Assembly: GCA_037178855.1 (NCBI GenBank)
Contig: JASJZC010000007.1
Location: 806,001 to 870,000, forward strand
Length of the DNA: 64,000 nucleotides
Direction: 5' to 3'
Source: Oscheius sp. JU75
Lineage: Eukaryota > Nematoda > Chromadorea > Rhabditida > Rhabditidae
The translations under genes were made by a program, and so were the position numbers. How positions within the stretch are numbered: the first letter of the stretch is position 1; each line of letters starts with the position of its first letter. The notes under the pieces were generated by a model that worked only from the letters and a program-made list of their open reading frames with translations, was not told the origin of the DNA and searched no databases. Positions 11,575-22,459 of this stretch are shown piece by piece.

Positions 11575-11783
11575 CGAGGACTAATTTGTAATAAACATTC
11601 TCAAACTGTGTTTCTCTTATTGATCACAATGCTCTGCTGTAAATATAATGTACAAAACTCAAGTCCAAGGCTGTAAGAGCTGAGGTACATTACAACATAC
11701 TCTCCGGACACGCGCTTCTTCGTTGTCTCATTTTCATAGGATGCCATATTTGGACTCTGAAATGCCATAGCTGCTGTTTATTT

Positions 11784-11963
11784 TTATAACATACAAGGCC
11801 CTCTTGCGATCTTCAGGAACTTTTTGAAGAACTCACAGACGAGAAGTTGGCTCAATATTTCCTCCAGGGAAATCGGTGGCTCCTCCAGTGTTTCTCGAGT
11901 ATTCTTGAGGCCATGGCTGCCACGGACCCGACAAGAATCCCCAAGGAGCTTGGGAAGAATCAT
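11784..11963 (-). CDS. Small hypothetical protein, start and frame uncertain
   Basis: A 59-residue frame from an ATG at 11963 reads MILPKLLGDSC..., with LEEILSQLLVCEFFKKFLK near the end. It stops at 11784, and AATAAA follows immediately at 11783-11778 on the minus strand. A TATAAAAG box lies upstream at about 12064-12057. A second minus-strand frame over the same bases (stop at 11833) is also long and open upstream, with a hydrophobic FFIIFPVHIAVSWFGSA segment, so the coding frame cannot be fixed. No family is recognised. Confidence 0.3.
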   Translation of the reverse strand: MILPKLLGDSCRVRGSHGLKNTRETLEEPPISLEEILSQLLVCEFFKKFLKIARGPCML

Positions 11964-12377
11964 GAGCGTCAGCGGAACCGAACCAGCTAACCGCGATGTG
12001 AACGGGAAAGATAATGAAGAAACTTATTGGTCGACGACTGACTTCTCCATGAGCGTCTTTTATAGCGTTTCTTCGAAATTCACATCGCATGTGAGGAGTA
12101 TTCAGCAAAGTCTGACTACATTCGAATACAATGGAACAAGAGCGACTGCAGATATTGCTTTTCCACAAAAGTGTCAAAAAGTCAGTGGACGATCAAAGGT
12201 GCAAGAGAAATTGCTAAAATTCCATTCCAGTATTTCAACACTCCAACGATAAAGAAGCCTGCTCTCGTTGTTTACGATAAGGCAAACGCGCACACAGTTT
12301 ACACGATAAGCCAATAAAAAGGCCAGAAAAAGTTCTGATATCAGAGGATCGAAGCTCTCCGTATCTAGGCTGCTCTC

Positions 12378-14303
12378 ATGATGAGAAGCTTGTTTCTAGC
12401 TGGGCTCCTTATTCTTCAAGGTCTTTCTGCTGGTTCTTGTCCATCAGGATACTCGTACAACGATCAAGCAAAAAAGTTTGTTTTAAATGAACATTTCAAA
12501 ACAGTAGATGTAGATGCTACAAAGTCTACGAACAACCGATGACTTACTTTGCGGCATCTATTGCCTGTTCAAATGATAATGCTGAACTGACGTCGATCCA
12601 CAATGGTTTTGAGAACTCGTTCATTTCAGGTATGTGTTTTGACATAGCAAAGCTGAGCCGCCATATATAATCAGCAATTTTCAGAACTGTTGCCTGACAA
12701 CGTTATGGATCACTGGATCGGTTTGCAAAACATGCTGGATGGCTATGAGTTCACTTGGCTTGACGACACCAACGTTGACTATGTCAAATGGGGATATGGA
12801 GAGCCGAATCGTGAATGGAATTGTGTCAGAATGGAACTTGGATCCTATGTTTGGGGGTAAGTAGTGTTGATGTCCTGTTAAAACTACGGCTTAGAACTCA
12901 GCAATGTACCGCCCAGCTTCCATTCGTCTGCGGTTTCGACCCAGCTGTAAACCGGACATGTCCCACCTGCCCGACTTCTCCTCCATGTCCAACATGCGCT
13001 CCTCGTCCTGTGTGTGATGCGGCGCGACCTGTTCTTCCTCTAAAAGAACAAAAACAAGAAGAGAAGACAATGGTACTGGATCAGTTGAACTGTCCGGAAG
13101 GATACTCATACAGTGGAACCTATAAACGCTGTTATAAAATCAGCGGAGATATTGCAACCTTCTTCCAGGCTTCGCAATTTTGTAGTCTGGACAATGCTGA
13201 GTTGGCTTCGATTCACAGCGGAAACGAAAATCAGTTCATCGGAGGTGAACAAATTGAGCGAAAGATCAATCAGCAAAATTCAGATCTCATGCCCAGTGTT
13301 GACTACGATCAGCCGTTCTGGATCGGAATGACTAGTCTTCTGGATAACTGGGGTGAATGGAATTGGTTGGATGGTACCAATTTGCAGTACTTTAACTGGC
13401 TTGGGGGCTCACCAAACATGTCCATGAGTTGCACCAAGTTCCATTCGCTGACTGCTGAGTGGTCGTGAGTTATATTGTCAGTTGTTTTTCGTTTTTCTGT
13501 ATTAGCTCTTCTGCATACTGAATTCAGAACTCAGAACTGTGACATGAAGTTTCCGTATATTTGTGAATTCAACCCTACTGCGAACCATGATTGCAAAGCC
13601 TGTCCAGCGCCTACGCCATGTCCGGCCTGTCCAACTTATCCGCCGTGTCCAAAGGCTACCACTACGCCGCCACCTCCACCACGTAAGTCTCGGTCGCAAC
13701 TCGTAGTAGTCTCAGCTCGTATCAATGTCCTTACCACTGCAAATGTAACTTTTCAGCTCCTTGTGATAAAGACTGGGAATACCTTAGTGAAACAAAATCC
13801 TGCTATTATCTTTTGACCGGTGGCGGAAACAACGCTGCTGCCCAAAGTCGTTGCAGAAGCCTTGGAGCTTACATTGCCTCTGTACACAGTGACTTCGAAA
13901 ACAACTACTTGTACAGTGCGTGAAATTTCCAAGCCGGTAAAACCGCTTTTTTGCTTTTTAGACAGAGCCTATGGTAGTGCCCTTTGGCTGGGAGCTCATA
14001 GAACAGGTGCAGGATCTGGTTGCGTAACTTGTTTTGAAAACGATGACGGCACTCCGGTAGGTTGTGGTTGAAATCTGTTTCACAAAACTGTTTAAAGTTT
14101 GATTACTGGAGATGGTACAACGGAGAGCCAAACAATTCGGGAGGAAATGAGTACTGTGCCGAGGTCTGATAATTTACTGTTCATAAATCAAATATGCTTA
14201 GATGTACACACGATCCGGTGTCAATGGTGCGTCATACTGGAACGATCTTCCTTGTAACAGTTATCTTGACTTCGTCATCTGTAAGAAACCTGCTCGGTCG
14301 TGA
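12378..14303 (+). CDS. Secreted C-type lectin with three CTLDs
   Basis: Nine exons (12378-12475, 12514-12629, 12685-12856, 12895-13464, 13528-13682, 13757-13915, 13962-14056, 14098-14163, 14202-14303) give 510 residues. After a signal peptide (MMRSLFLAGLLILQGLSAGS) come CTLD1 (about 20-145), a Cys-Pro linker (CPTCPTSPPCPTC), CTLD2 (about 200-335), a second linker (CKACPAPTPCPACP) and CTLD3 (about 371-510). WIGL/WIGM and W.WLD motifs mark CTLD1 and CTLD2. Only CTLD3 has both EPN (GEPNNSGGNEYC) and WND, the residues used by mannose-type CTLDs to bind calcium and sugar. CTLD1 has GEPN and CTLD2 GSPN, but both lack WND. AATAAA lies at 14326. It is probably an extracellular pattern-recognition or structural lectin, and its ligand is not predictable. 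Confidence 0.88.
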
Positions 14304-14394
14304 CAGAATACGTAAACTGATTCTCAATAAAAGTATTTACAATTGTCAGAGTTGCTGTGCCGCTGAGTATGCAACAGCGAAACAATTATTTTCT

Positions 14395-14700
14395 CTTACT
14401 GAAGCGCAACCTTGTCCTCACGTACGCGCGAAGCTATTGTTGATACTAGGAGCTTGGTACGCAAGGGATCAGGTGTTCGATCCCGCTTGAGGCAATATTT
14501 TTTTTGTAAAGTACCATTTTGGAGCGTTTTTAGAGTGCTTCCGGCGTCCGAACGAAGTTTCAGCCCTTCAAAGTTGTAGTGTAATAGTTGTATTGCAAAG
14601 AGGCGCAACTCAAATAGCGCGATCCGGATATTTCGTGGACGGCAAAGCCGTTTTAGACGACTGATATGATCTAAATTGTGCTTATTATTCGAAAGACTTA
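14395..14700 (+). repeat. tRNA-derived dispersed repeat
   Basis: GCAAGGGATCAGGTGTTCGA followed by a T-rich run and GTAAAGTACCATT is shared with the element near 31805-31870. The B-box GGTGTTCGATCCC is good, the A-box poor. The palindrome ACGGCAAAGCCGT lies at 14639-14651. The stretch 14304-14980 otherwise has no gene. Confidence 0.5.
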
Positions 14701-14980
14701 AACATCCAAAAGAGCCAGGCTCTCCGCGTATACGATTAGCCAGCGCTGATCTACATTTGTTAGACCAATTATCTTTTTTTCTTCAGCGGCATTAAAAGAT
14801 AAGGAACCTTTAGGTTGAGAGGTGCGTATGGTTCCCCAGCGCTAATCGTAAAAGATGCTAACACAAAGCGATTTGTATGACATCAATGGAACACAGTCAG
14901 TGCCACGTTTTACGCCTTTACTCTGATAAGTGAGCAACAAGAATCAACTCCCAGGGACCATAAATCTCTTGACCTGGGTA

Positions 14981-15550
14981 ATGAAACTGTTTCTTTCTTT
15001 GCTTTGTTTCCCACACCTCATTTTTGCTGCTTGTCCTGCGGGCTACACAGTTGGTCCTAACGGTATTAAGTAGGCTGTGTTCCACAAACAAGTTCGAATT
15101 ATATATACTCAGATGTTTCAAAGCATACGAAGAGGCGCTGAACTATTTTGGGGCGGAACATACTTGTTCATTAGACGGAGCTCATCTGGCATCAATAACC
15201 AACGGTTTTGAAAACACTTTTGTTTCTAGTAAGTACTTTTTTTTCTTGTCTTCAAAACTACCGACAGATTTGATTCCTGATGGTTTTGGCTACGATCACT
15301 GGATTGGGCTAACAACACTGATCTATGGCTGGGAATGGTCGTGGCTAGATGAGACCCCTGTTCTTTATGCAAATTGGGCCACAGGACAACCCAATATTAC
15401 TAACATGTGCACGTTGATTTCAGGTACTACTTTGAGATGGGCGTGAGTTTTATTGATGAAAGCTGTAGAAAAAGAAATTTTAGGACCCAAGACTGTACTA
15501 CGAAACTTCCGTTCATCTGTGACTGGACACCTGAAACGACAGCGTGTTGA
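14981..15550 (+). CDS. Secreted single-domain C-type lectin
   Basis: Exons 14981-15069, 15113-15228, 15268-15442 and 15484-15550 encode 148 residues. A signal peptide (MKLFLSLLCFPHLIFA) precedes one CTLD with KCFKAYEEA, CSLDGAHLASI, DHWIGL, WSWLDE, GQPNITNMC and a final FICDW. The site motif is QPN rather than EPN, and there is no WND, so classical sugar binding is doubtful. Intron positions match CTLD1 of the three-domain gene upstream. AATAAA follows the stop within about 15 bases. It is convergent with the minus-strand lectin at 15736. Confidence 0.88.
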
Positions 15551-15735
15551 TTTCTCTCACTGAATAAATCTTTAAAAGAAGTAAACAGACTCTTGAAAGC
15601 CAAAACGTTTGCATGTAGCAGGACAGAAAGGCCCGATCGAAGTTTTTAATTACAGATTGTATCTGAAGGAAACGAATAATTGTATAGGAAGCAACAGTTT
15701 TTCATTTGTTCTGGTATCAAATTTATTAGATATTC

Positions 15736-16326
15736 TCAATCCGCACATGGATTTTTGATGCATATGAACGGCAATTTCATGTCGCAATCTTGAGTTCTAG
15801 AATAATCTGTTCGTTTTTTCTGTCTTGAAACTCACATCCAATGAGCGGAATCCGAGTCAACTGTGGCGCAATGGTACTGCATGGCTGGCTGTCCTAAAAT
15901 TGTAACTAATGCAGTGCTTGATGTAATAACCTGTGGCCCAAGCATTGTAGGATACAGTGCTGCTATCTAACCATTCCCATTCAAATCCATTGACCAAATT
16001 GGTCAGTCCAATCCAGTGATTGAAGCCAAACTGAACCGTAATCAAATCTGATCGTTATTGGAACATATTAGCTTTACTTACTCAAAACAAAACTGTTCTC
16101 TGTAGCACTATGGATTGATACGAGTTGGGCTCCATCAAGCGTACAGGCGTGGGAAGCGGCAAAATAAGTCTGCGGTTGCTCATACACTTTGTAGCATCTA
16201 AGGCGTTAGTTCAGCGACAAAAATAAACAAAACTCACTTCTGGTAGTCAGCTCCAAGGGTGTAGTCTATAGTACAGTTTGCGAACACTGACGATATGATA
16301 CTTGCTGCAAGAACTAACCAATTCAT
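15736..16326 (-). CDS. Secreted single-domain C-type lectin
   Basis: The start at 16326 opens MNWLVLAASIISSVFA, a signal peptide. Five exons then give one CTLD: CYKVYEQPQTYFAA, CTLDGAQLVSIHS, NHWIGLTN, WEWLDSS, TGQPAMQYHC, TQDCDMKLPFIC. Intron ends are regular (GTGAG...CTTAG, GTAAG...ATCAG, GTTAT...TTTAG, GTGAG...TCTAG). QPA replaces the EPN/QPD ligand motif, so calcium-dependent sugar binding is unlikely. It is tail-to-tail with the gene at 14981-15550. Confidence 0.85.
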
Positions 16327-17331
16327 TGTTTGGAACTTTTGTCTTGGCGAGGTGACTGTGCTCTGGTCTCTTATCTCTACACCACAAACGCCAGATTACT
16401 TCAGTTATGAACATGGCCTGGTCTTACGAAGAAGGCGTTGAAAAGTATAAAGGGATGTTCGAGTAGAAGACATTTCGCTCTATGCGCTATTCATGAATGA
16501 ACGACTTTGTTTGAATTCAGTAGACATTCATAACGGTTTCGCCGGCGCCCACAGCTAGCATTTAAAGATTGATGTGGCTCGTCTTGATCCAGTAACTGAC
16601 TATTGGCACAACCATGCAGACTTTCTTCAATAAATAAGGACAGCCGCTCACTTTTTGAGATATACCGATGCTTCTCCCGTTTCTGATCTGTTTGATTCAT
16701 CTGATGCACAACTATGTCTGTCATTGTATACAGGGAAAAAGCCATAGTTAATCAATTACTTGTTTCTGAGAAGACTAATAAAAAAAGTTTATTGCATAAC
16801 TAAAATCGAAGTGAAAAATAAACTAGTCAAAAAAACCGCGGATCAATTTTGATAATGCAAAACCTTTTTGTCTCATTTTTGGCTCAACTTGGCAAGTTAT
16901 TCTTTTTCGACTTGAATCAGACTCTGTTGTAGCACGGGGGAGTCCGTCTGCGACACAAGTCAACTCTAATCTGGGATAGCACTTGACAATGTTTGTGGAC
17001 TTTTTCTGTTAAGACAAGTCAAGCTAATGCAAGATGAAAGATTTTTGAATTGGCAAGCTACTGTTTTTACTGCTTTAATTGTAAAAAGAAAGTTATTGCC
17101 TTTGCTCTTTGGAGAATTCCTCTGCAATGGACGACTCGGAGCTCAATAAAACCGCCAACCAGGCGGCTTAGCCCACTGGTTAATTTCATAGCATCAACAG
17201 ACTATGTACCTCAAACCAGGAATAGCTATTCGATCGAAGCAATCTTTACAACAGTGAACAGCGTTTTTTTTTACAAACCACAAAGTTCCTGCTAGACACT
17301 TCCTTCTTGAAAAGTCGGCAATGTGATTAAG
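16327..17331. other. No supported gene; one unassigned frame and a tRNA-like fragment
   Basis: A minus-strand frame 16745-16491 (84 residues) has no recognisable features. At about 17150-17245 TTAGCCCACTGGTTAA and CTATTCGATCG resemble A- and B-boxes of a tRNA-derived repeat. Nothing else is seen. Confidence 0.4.
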
Positions 17332-17538
17332 ATGTTCCGCGTTCTTCTTTTAGCCATCGTCACCTACTCGATCTCTGAAAGACATCTAATTAGACAGTGA
17401 CTCACCACTTTTTCATTGTTTTTCGATGCATATTACAGGAATGCAGTGAGTAAATGGCAAAAAACTTGTAGTTTTACACCCTACGGGAATTACGAGTTGG
17501 TTATAAATATGGGTGCTAAAGATTCTGAGCGACGATAA
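17332..17538 (+). CDS. Small secreted peptide whose stop overlaps the next gene's start
   Basis: Exon 1 (17332-17396) encodes a clear signal peptide, MFRVLLLAIVTYSIS. Exon 2 (17439-17538) joins after GTGACT...TATTACAG to give 54 residues in total, with one Cys (TCSFTPYGNYELV) and a dibasic end (SERR). The stop TAA (17536-17538) overlaps by one base the ATG (17538-17540) of the Str-type receptor. There is no acceptor-like sequence between the two frames, so they appear to share one mRNA. Not a family I recognise. It could be a real dicistronic partner, an upstream frame that regulates the receptor, or chance. Confidence 0.45.
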
Positions 17539-18735
17539 TGGACTTCCGTGTAATCCACTGGCCAGTGGCTTTTATTGCCATATTGGCAATATTCCTGAAC
17601 AGTTTTCTCATCTACATCATCTACCGTTACAGTAGCAAGACTATCGGAAATTACAAGTGGCTACTGGTTTTCTTTTGCAGTTTCGAAGCCACATTTGCAC
17701 TGACAGTTCTTCTGACCATTCCGGTAGCGTCCTACGATGCACTTACAATTAAAAACTTCAGATCCAATTCATCCATGACAAGACCATTTTCATTTTCTCG
17801 TATGACACAATTCTGCAATCGTTGGGCAGCATTGGACCTGGATTCTACTGTGTTCTCTACGAAATGTGGCTCGGATTGATCATGGTCATGTTCATCTATC
17901 GATACATAGGGGTCTGCCAGTAAGTTCAGAAATTGCTGGGTACTACGCCTTGTTCAGCCCAATTGCCGCTGAGAAAATTAGCCGCAGTTCGTTTCTCCAA
18001 ATGCTCCTCTTCTTCTTTTACTTTTGCCACGTCGTGTATGCTGCCGTCTGCGGAATTTACATGTGTTCCAGGGATACCCCTTCGGATGTAAGACTTTCTA
18101 TTTTCATTTGAATAGTGTTTCAGAAAGTTAAAACCGAAGTCACGAAGCAGTTTGGAATTGCTGACGTGGACAGTCTTGCCTATATAATCATGCGAATCAA
18201 GGTTTCCCTCAAAATTTCGCAAATAACTTCTAAAGTTTAGTTGGCTGAAGGATCGGTCAGCTACATGGGGTCCATCGCTCTGGCCAATCATTACGTGCTG
18301 ATCTGCACTTCCGTCCCCACAATCTTCTTCTGCGGATTCATGATCTGGCGTCACATCTACAACATCCAGAAGGATCTGCCACAAATTGAGCTGAGAATGC
18401 AGAAGCAGATTTTCATGACACTGGTCCTACAAGTGCCGAGTCGTCAAAAACACAACCGATTTCTTATTCAGACAGTCATTCCAGTCCTTCTGTGGCAACT
18501 GCCTGCTCTTGTCTATTTGACCTTGGCTTTTTGGAAGGAAGACAATGTGTTCGCTTCATCTTCTCCTCTGCTTACCGTTTTCTACACGCTTCCGAAAGTA
18601 CTGGATCCTATTTTGGCTATGATCTGCATCCAAGACTACAAGAGAGGAGTCAAGAAAATCTTCCGATGCTGTAGCCGTGGGGCTAGAACTGAAGTGTCTA
18701 CGATTAATGAGGCCACTACCAGAACAATTGGCTGA
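17538..18735 (+). CDS. Intact Str-superfamily 7TM chemoreceptor
   Basis: Exons 17538-17723, 17762-17919, 17958-18087, 18124-18201, 18241-18432 and 18472-18735 join to 335 residues. TM1 holds WPVAFIAILAIFLNSFLIYII, followed by IGNYKWLLVFFCSFE, the usual Str TM1-TM2 junction. FIYRYIGVC ends TM3. LVLQTVIPVLLWQLPALVY is TM6 and LPKVLDPILAMICIQDYKRG is TM7 plus tail. All introns are phase-consistent. Such receptors act in ciliated sensory neurons, and the ligand is unknown. Its ATG overlaps the stop of the upstream peptide frame. Confidence 0.85.
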
Positions 18736-19244
18736 AAGGATCCAGTGTGGAACATTCAGGCCCCCTTTTTAATCTTAGTTAACAATCATTTTCGTTGTTT
18801 ATTTTTATTTTTGAAACAAGAACTTTCCTTACTGTGTAAGTAAAAAATCAAGTAAGAGCTTTTTCTGGAGGATGAGTGCTGGAAGAGATTTTTGTAGCAT
18901 CTTTTCAAATAAAGACTGCCATCATCCCAGGGCTGTAATTTCCAAGTCGACCTTATTTTGTGCCATTTGTAGACAAAAGGAAAAGTTCGAATTCCAAGCT
19001 CTGCAAACGTTTTCTGTCTGTCTCTGTTTCTTCCTTTTTAACTCCCCGTTACTCTGTCTTTATGTCTCTGTCAGTCTCCCTGTCTCTCTGTCTGTCAATT
19101 CTAATGAATTGGAACATTTTAAACTATTACGTAGACTCATGAAACTGTTCGTCTGTCGTAACTTATGCGATTCGTAGAATTTATTGCTCACTACATATAA
19201 ATATCTTCCCTTGATATAAAATTGCAGAAGGTTCATGCAAATAT
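18736..19244. other. Pyrimidine-rich spacer
   Basis: Imperfect TCTG/TCTC-rich tract at about 19012-19100. No gene seen. Confidence 0.5.
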
Positions 19245-20378
19245 TTACTCGTTAACAGTGATCACATGAAGACCTGGAAGTGATTTCATGTCTTTTCTTT
19301 TCAATATTTCCATGTAAAGAGTTTTAGCATTCTTTTTTTTCTTGATAAGAATAGACACGAGTTGGAAGAGATCAAAAACATCTGAACAGAACAGGGCCAA
19401 GACACCAATCCATTCACAAAGGGCTCTGGGAGGAATTGCTGAAAACAAACAAGTAGATAATAAAAAGAAGACAAAGCTTACTAAATAGGTAGCACGTTCG
19501 TTCGTTCAGATACAAACCAAAGTTCATCCAATTAGAAGCAGCTGGCACAGCAGCTACAGTCAAAAGCGATAGTCTCAACAGAGTTAAGATTTGGAAACTC
19601 TAAAACAAGATTCTCTGTAGAAGAGAAAAACCTACAGTATGCCAAAGGGAGCAGGATAGCTTAACAAAGAAACAGATGTATAGAAAAGCCGAAATCGCAG
19701 AGTACGACAAGGCTAAAGAATGGGATTGAGCTTTTTTGTTTCTGTATTTTGCAGTTAGAAGGGCTCACCACTTTTTTGATCCAGCAAAACAAACAAAATT
19801 CCAAACAGCATAGAATTGAACAGAATCTCATTGGCAACAAATACCGCTCCTACAATTTTGTGATCCGAGTTTGTCGTCGCTTTTTGCAATATACTGCACA
19901 CGAATGTAAGTGCAGCGAGTGTACGATACATTCCTGAGGCCAAAATATAAATGAAACAGAATATCTGAAAATGTGAAAAGTTCATATAAGAATCCAACTG
20001 CTTACGTGAGTCCAAGACATCATTTGAGAGATTTTGTATAGACTAGGCATCCATTCTCCAGCAGGAATAACTCTCTCCTAAAACATTAATATTTCAGATA
20101 AGTTTGTTTGCTTTTACTTGACAAATTACAGTGTTCACTTCTCCAAATTGGTAGTATGACCTGTTTCCGCCCTCTTCCCTTTGAATGACAACTCCTGTGT
20201 ATCTGACGAGGTCCAGAATAAGGTAAATGTAAATTGTTAGAAACAGCGTAGAGATCCAGAAGAAGACGAATGACCCGTAGGGTAAGAGCATATTTGTAAC
20301 GGCAACATCCTCGCTTCCAGTTATAACTGAAACTTTTTCTTGAGCCGTATCCTTTTCGGAACAGGACAAATCTTTCAA
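19245..20378 (-). CDS. Polytopic membrane protein, possibly FRAG1/DRAM/Sfk1-like
   Basis: Several minus-strand exons (20378-about 20100, 20015-19755, and three more to a stop at 19245) encode about six hydrophobic segments, including GSFVFFWISTLFLTIYIYL, FCFIYILASGMYRTLAAL, FNSMLFGILFVLLDQ and ALCEWIGVLALFCSDVFDL. The ALCEW followed by a hydrophobic run resembles the A..EW motif near the last TM of FRAG1/DRAM/Sfk1 proteins, but this is not decisive. The start is unclear: the frame stays open upstream of TTG at 20378, and the first in-frame ATG lies at the TNMLLPYG segment. A degraded copy of its 3' part lies at 21126-21680. Confidence 0.5.
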
Positions 20379-20583
20379 TTCAAAATGTCGCCGCCAGACA
20401 TTTTCTTATCACTTTTTGTTGTGGCGCGGTCGAGAGAGACATCGGACATCACTGTCAGGAACTGCTAGAGGCAATTGGCCAATAATGTCATAGCATTTTT
20501 GACTCGGATTCCGGCATCATTCTTTTACTGGCTTTGAGTTTTCAAAATAAAATGTATTAACAAATTAACATAAAAAGCTATTA

Positions 20584-20976
20584 ATGCTCGTAGGCTTGTC
20601 GCGAGAATTTTTCGGGAATAGTACTTTTGGAGCTCCTTTTTATTCTTTTTTTCCTACTCGACTATCAGAGCACTGTGCTTCATGCTGGACATTCTTAATT
20701 GGCTACTTCTATTACAACAATCCGAACAATATTGCAGGCACCAATCAGAATGGCCTTTTTGCTTGGAAGGATTATTCACGTATTCCAAACAATTGGTTTT
20801 CGGAACAGTGTGCACGTCAAAAGCTTCGACTGCTCCTCCTGAGTCTGACAGCTAACACCTTTTTCCAAACTGGAAGTACATGGGGTATAATCATTGCGAC
20901 CAATACAATAATTACGTTTTTCGCATTAACTTGTTCCGTTACAGCTACTGCCAGTTTAGCTGCTTACGCCTGTTGA
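20584..20976 (+). CDS. Hypothetical membrane protein
   Basis: A 130-residue frame with hydrophobic LLLLSLTANTFFQ and IIIATNTIITFFALTCSV segments. No conserved family was recognised. GCAGGCACC near 20735 may be a splice acceptor, so part of the frame may be intron. It lies between the membrane-protein gene and its decayed copy and may be duplication debris. Confidence 0.25.
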   Translation: MLVGLSREFFGNSTFGAPFYSFFPTRLSEHCASCWTFLIGYFYYNNPNNIAGTNQNGLFAWKDYSRIPNNWFSEQCARQKLRLLLLSLTANTFFQTGSTWGIIIATNTIITFFALTCSVTATASLAAYAC

Positions 20977-21125
20977 GCTCGTACAAACTTTTTTTTATTA
21001 CATCTCACTATTTTTTTGTGAACAATAGGTTCATAATTGAGGCGCCGAGATCGAAATAACGCTATCTTGATCCTCGACTTTGAGCTACAGTTGATCTAAG
21101 ATGCTACCTTTATTATCTTCTCTAT

Positions 21126-21680
21126 TCAATGTTTTCCCCAAAGCTCCGGAAATCTTTCATGATACGAAAGAAATACTGATTCTTCGTTGCTGAGATCTCT
21201 CTTAGCACAAGACTGTAATTTTCCAATCGTTAATACAGATTCAAACATTCTAAAGATAAAACCTTTGCCAATTCTCAGTAGTACAAAGCTCCAAAGCTGA
21301 TAGTTAACAAACTTGACCATAACCAAAACTATAGGACCGCATGAGCAGAAACGTAAAAAGTGTGGAAGAGTTTATATTGCTGGAAGGCCACTGATAAACT
21401 GTGACAGAGAGAAAAACATCAGTCTCTATCATTCCGGAATGAAGAGAAGAATTGCCAGAAATGTAAGAGTGACGCATAGCTGTGTCAGCAAGGCTCTCAA
21501 CAATTAAGATTTGGGTTAGTTCGAGCAAAAGTTTCAGATTTCATACAACTGGCCATTTCGGGAAAAGTCGAGGCGGTACAGCTTCCTGTGGCTGTCCAAG
21601 CAAAGCCACTAGTCATGACGACAGCATCTGTTCACGGAGAAGAACCAAAACGAAAATGCAATTTAGTATTGAAAAGTAAG
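21126..21680 (-). pseudogene. Decayed 3' part of the 19245-20378 membrane-protein gene
   Basis: Minus-strand sequence around 21530-21480 (CCAAATCTTAATTGTTGAG) matches CCAAATCTTAACTCTGTTGAG of the intact gene with a short deletion that shifts the frame. After the shift, LLRALLTQLCVTLTFLAILL continues in a second frame and then stops. A further hydrophobic frame ends at 21126. The broken frame argues for a pseudogene. Confidence 0.45.
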
Positions 21681-21832
21681 TTTTAAAATTTACTGAACAT
21701 CCATATTTTAGCCTTCCGTGGCAGCGCAACAGAGCGGTTCTCTACACTGGAAAGTCTTTTTAAAATATTGGTCTCCTATTTATTTCACTCATGTTTAACC
21801 CGGTATGAAGTAAAAATACTAATGAATCGGCA

Positions 21833-22459
21833 CTAATAGACGTTCTTGAATGGCTCGTTCTTCTCCAAGTGTTCTTGAAAACAGTCGCGGATGAGGTTGA
21901 AGTCGTCCATGCAGAACAAATAATCGACGTAGTTGGTAGGCACACCTTCTTGGGCACGACAGTAGGGCAGGCAGCCTTCAGCTACTCCTTTGTTCTAAAA
22001 TTACAATATTGTTTGGACGACCCTAGCTCTAAATGCTCAAGTCGTCAAGGCAGTCATTTCAAGACTGGTTCATTTATTGAATCACGCCGAATCCCCAATC
22101 GTGCAATAGTTGCGCAAGCATTTGGCTAGTTTGAGCTCTTTGATTTTGTGCGTTTAAACTCACGATGCAGCAAGATGAATGATCGTGCCGGAGAGAGGCA
22201 CAATCCCACATGTTTCCAACGGTCGGTCCGCGTTCAGTACAAGTTGAGAGGAAGGATAGAACCTAAAAACTCATTCATTGCTATAAACAAGAAAAAGAAA
22301 ACTCGCATTAGTTTGAGAGATTCCACTGAAATCGCAGAACTTGTCTACACATTCTTTGTCAGCGCCTCGAAGAGTTGAACAGCACTGTTTCAGTTTTTCG
22401 TTGGCGGACAAGGCCGCAACAGCAGAGATAAGAACAAGAGTAATGAGAAGACGGAACAG
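21833..22459 (-). CDS. Secreted DB-module protein (start codon reads CTG)
   Basis: Exons 22459-22307, 22262-22164 and 21994-21833 give 137 residues. A signal-like [17 protein letters not shown] leads to a full DB module (PF01682): [65 protein letters not shown]. Two oddities. The codon expected to be the initiating Met is CTG (22459-22457), with an in-frame stop a few codons upstream. The first intron starts GCGAGT instead of GT, yet only this donor keeps the SQTN|VLSF frame. DB proteins are extracellular. It may still be functional if translation starts in an unseen exon. Confidence 0.75.

Noticed and set aside
11824-12252. Long plus-strand frame of 142 residues
   Set aside because: It overlaps two minus-strand frames with better codon pattern and a minus-strand AATAAA directly after the stop, and it has no recognisable features.
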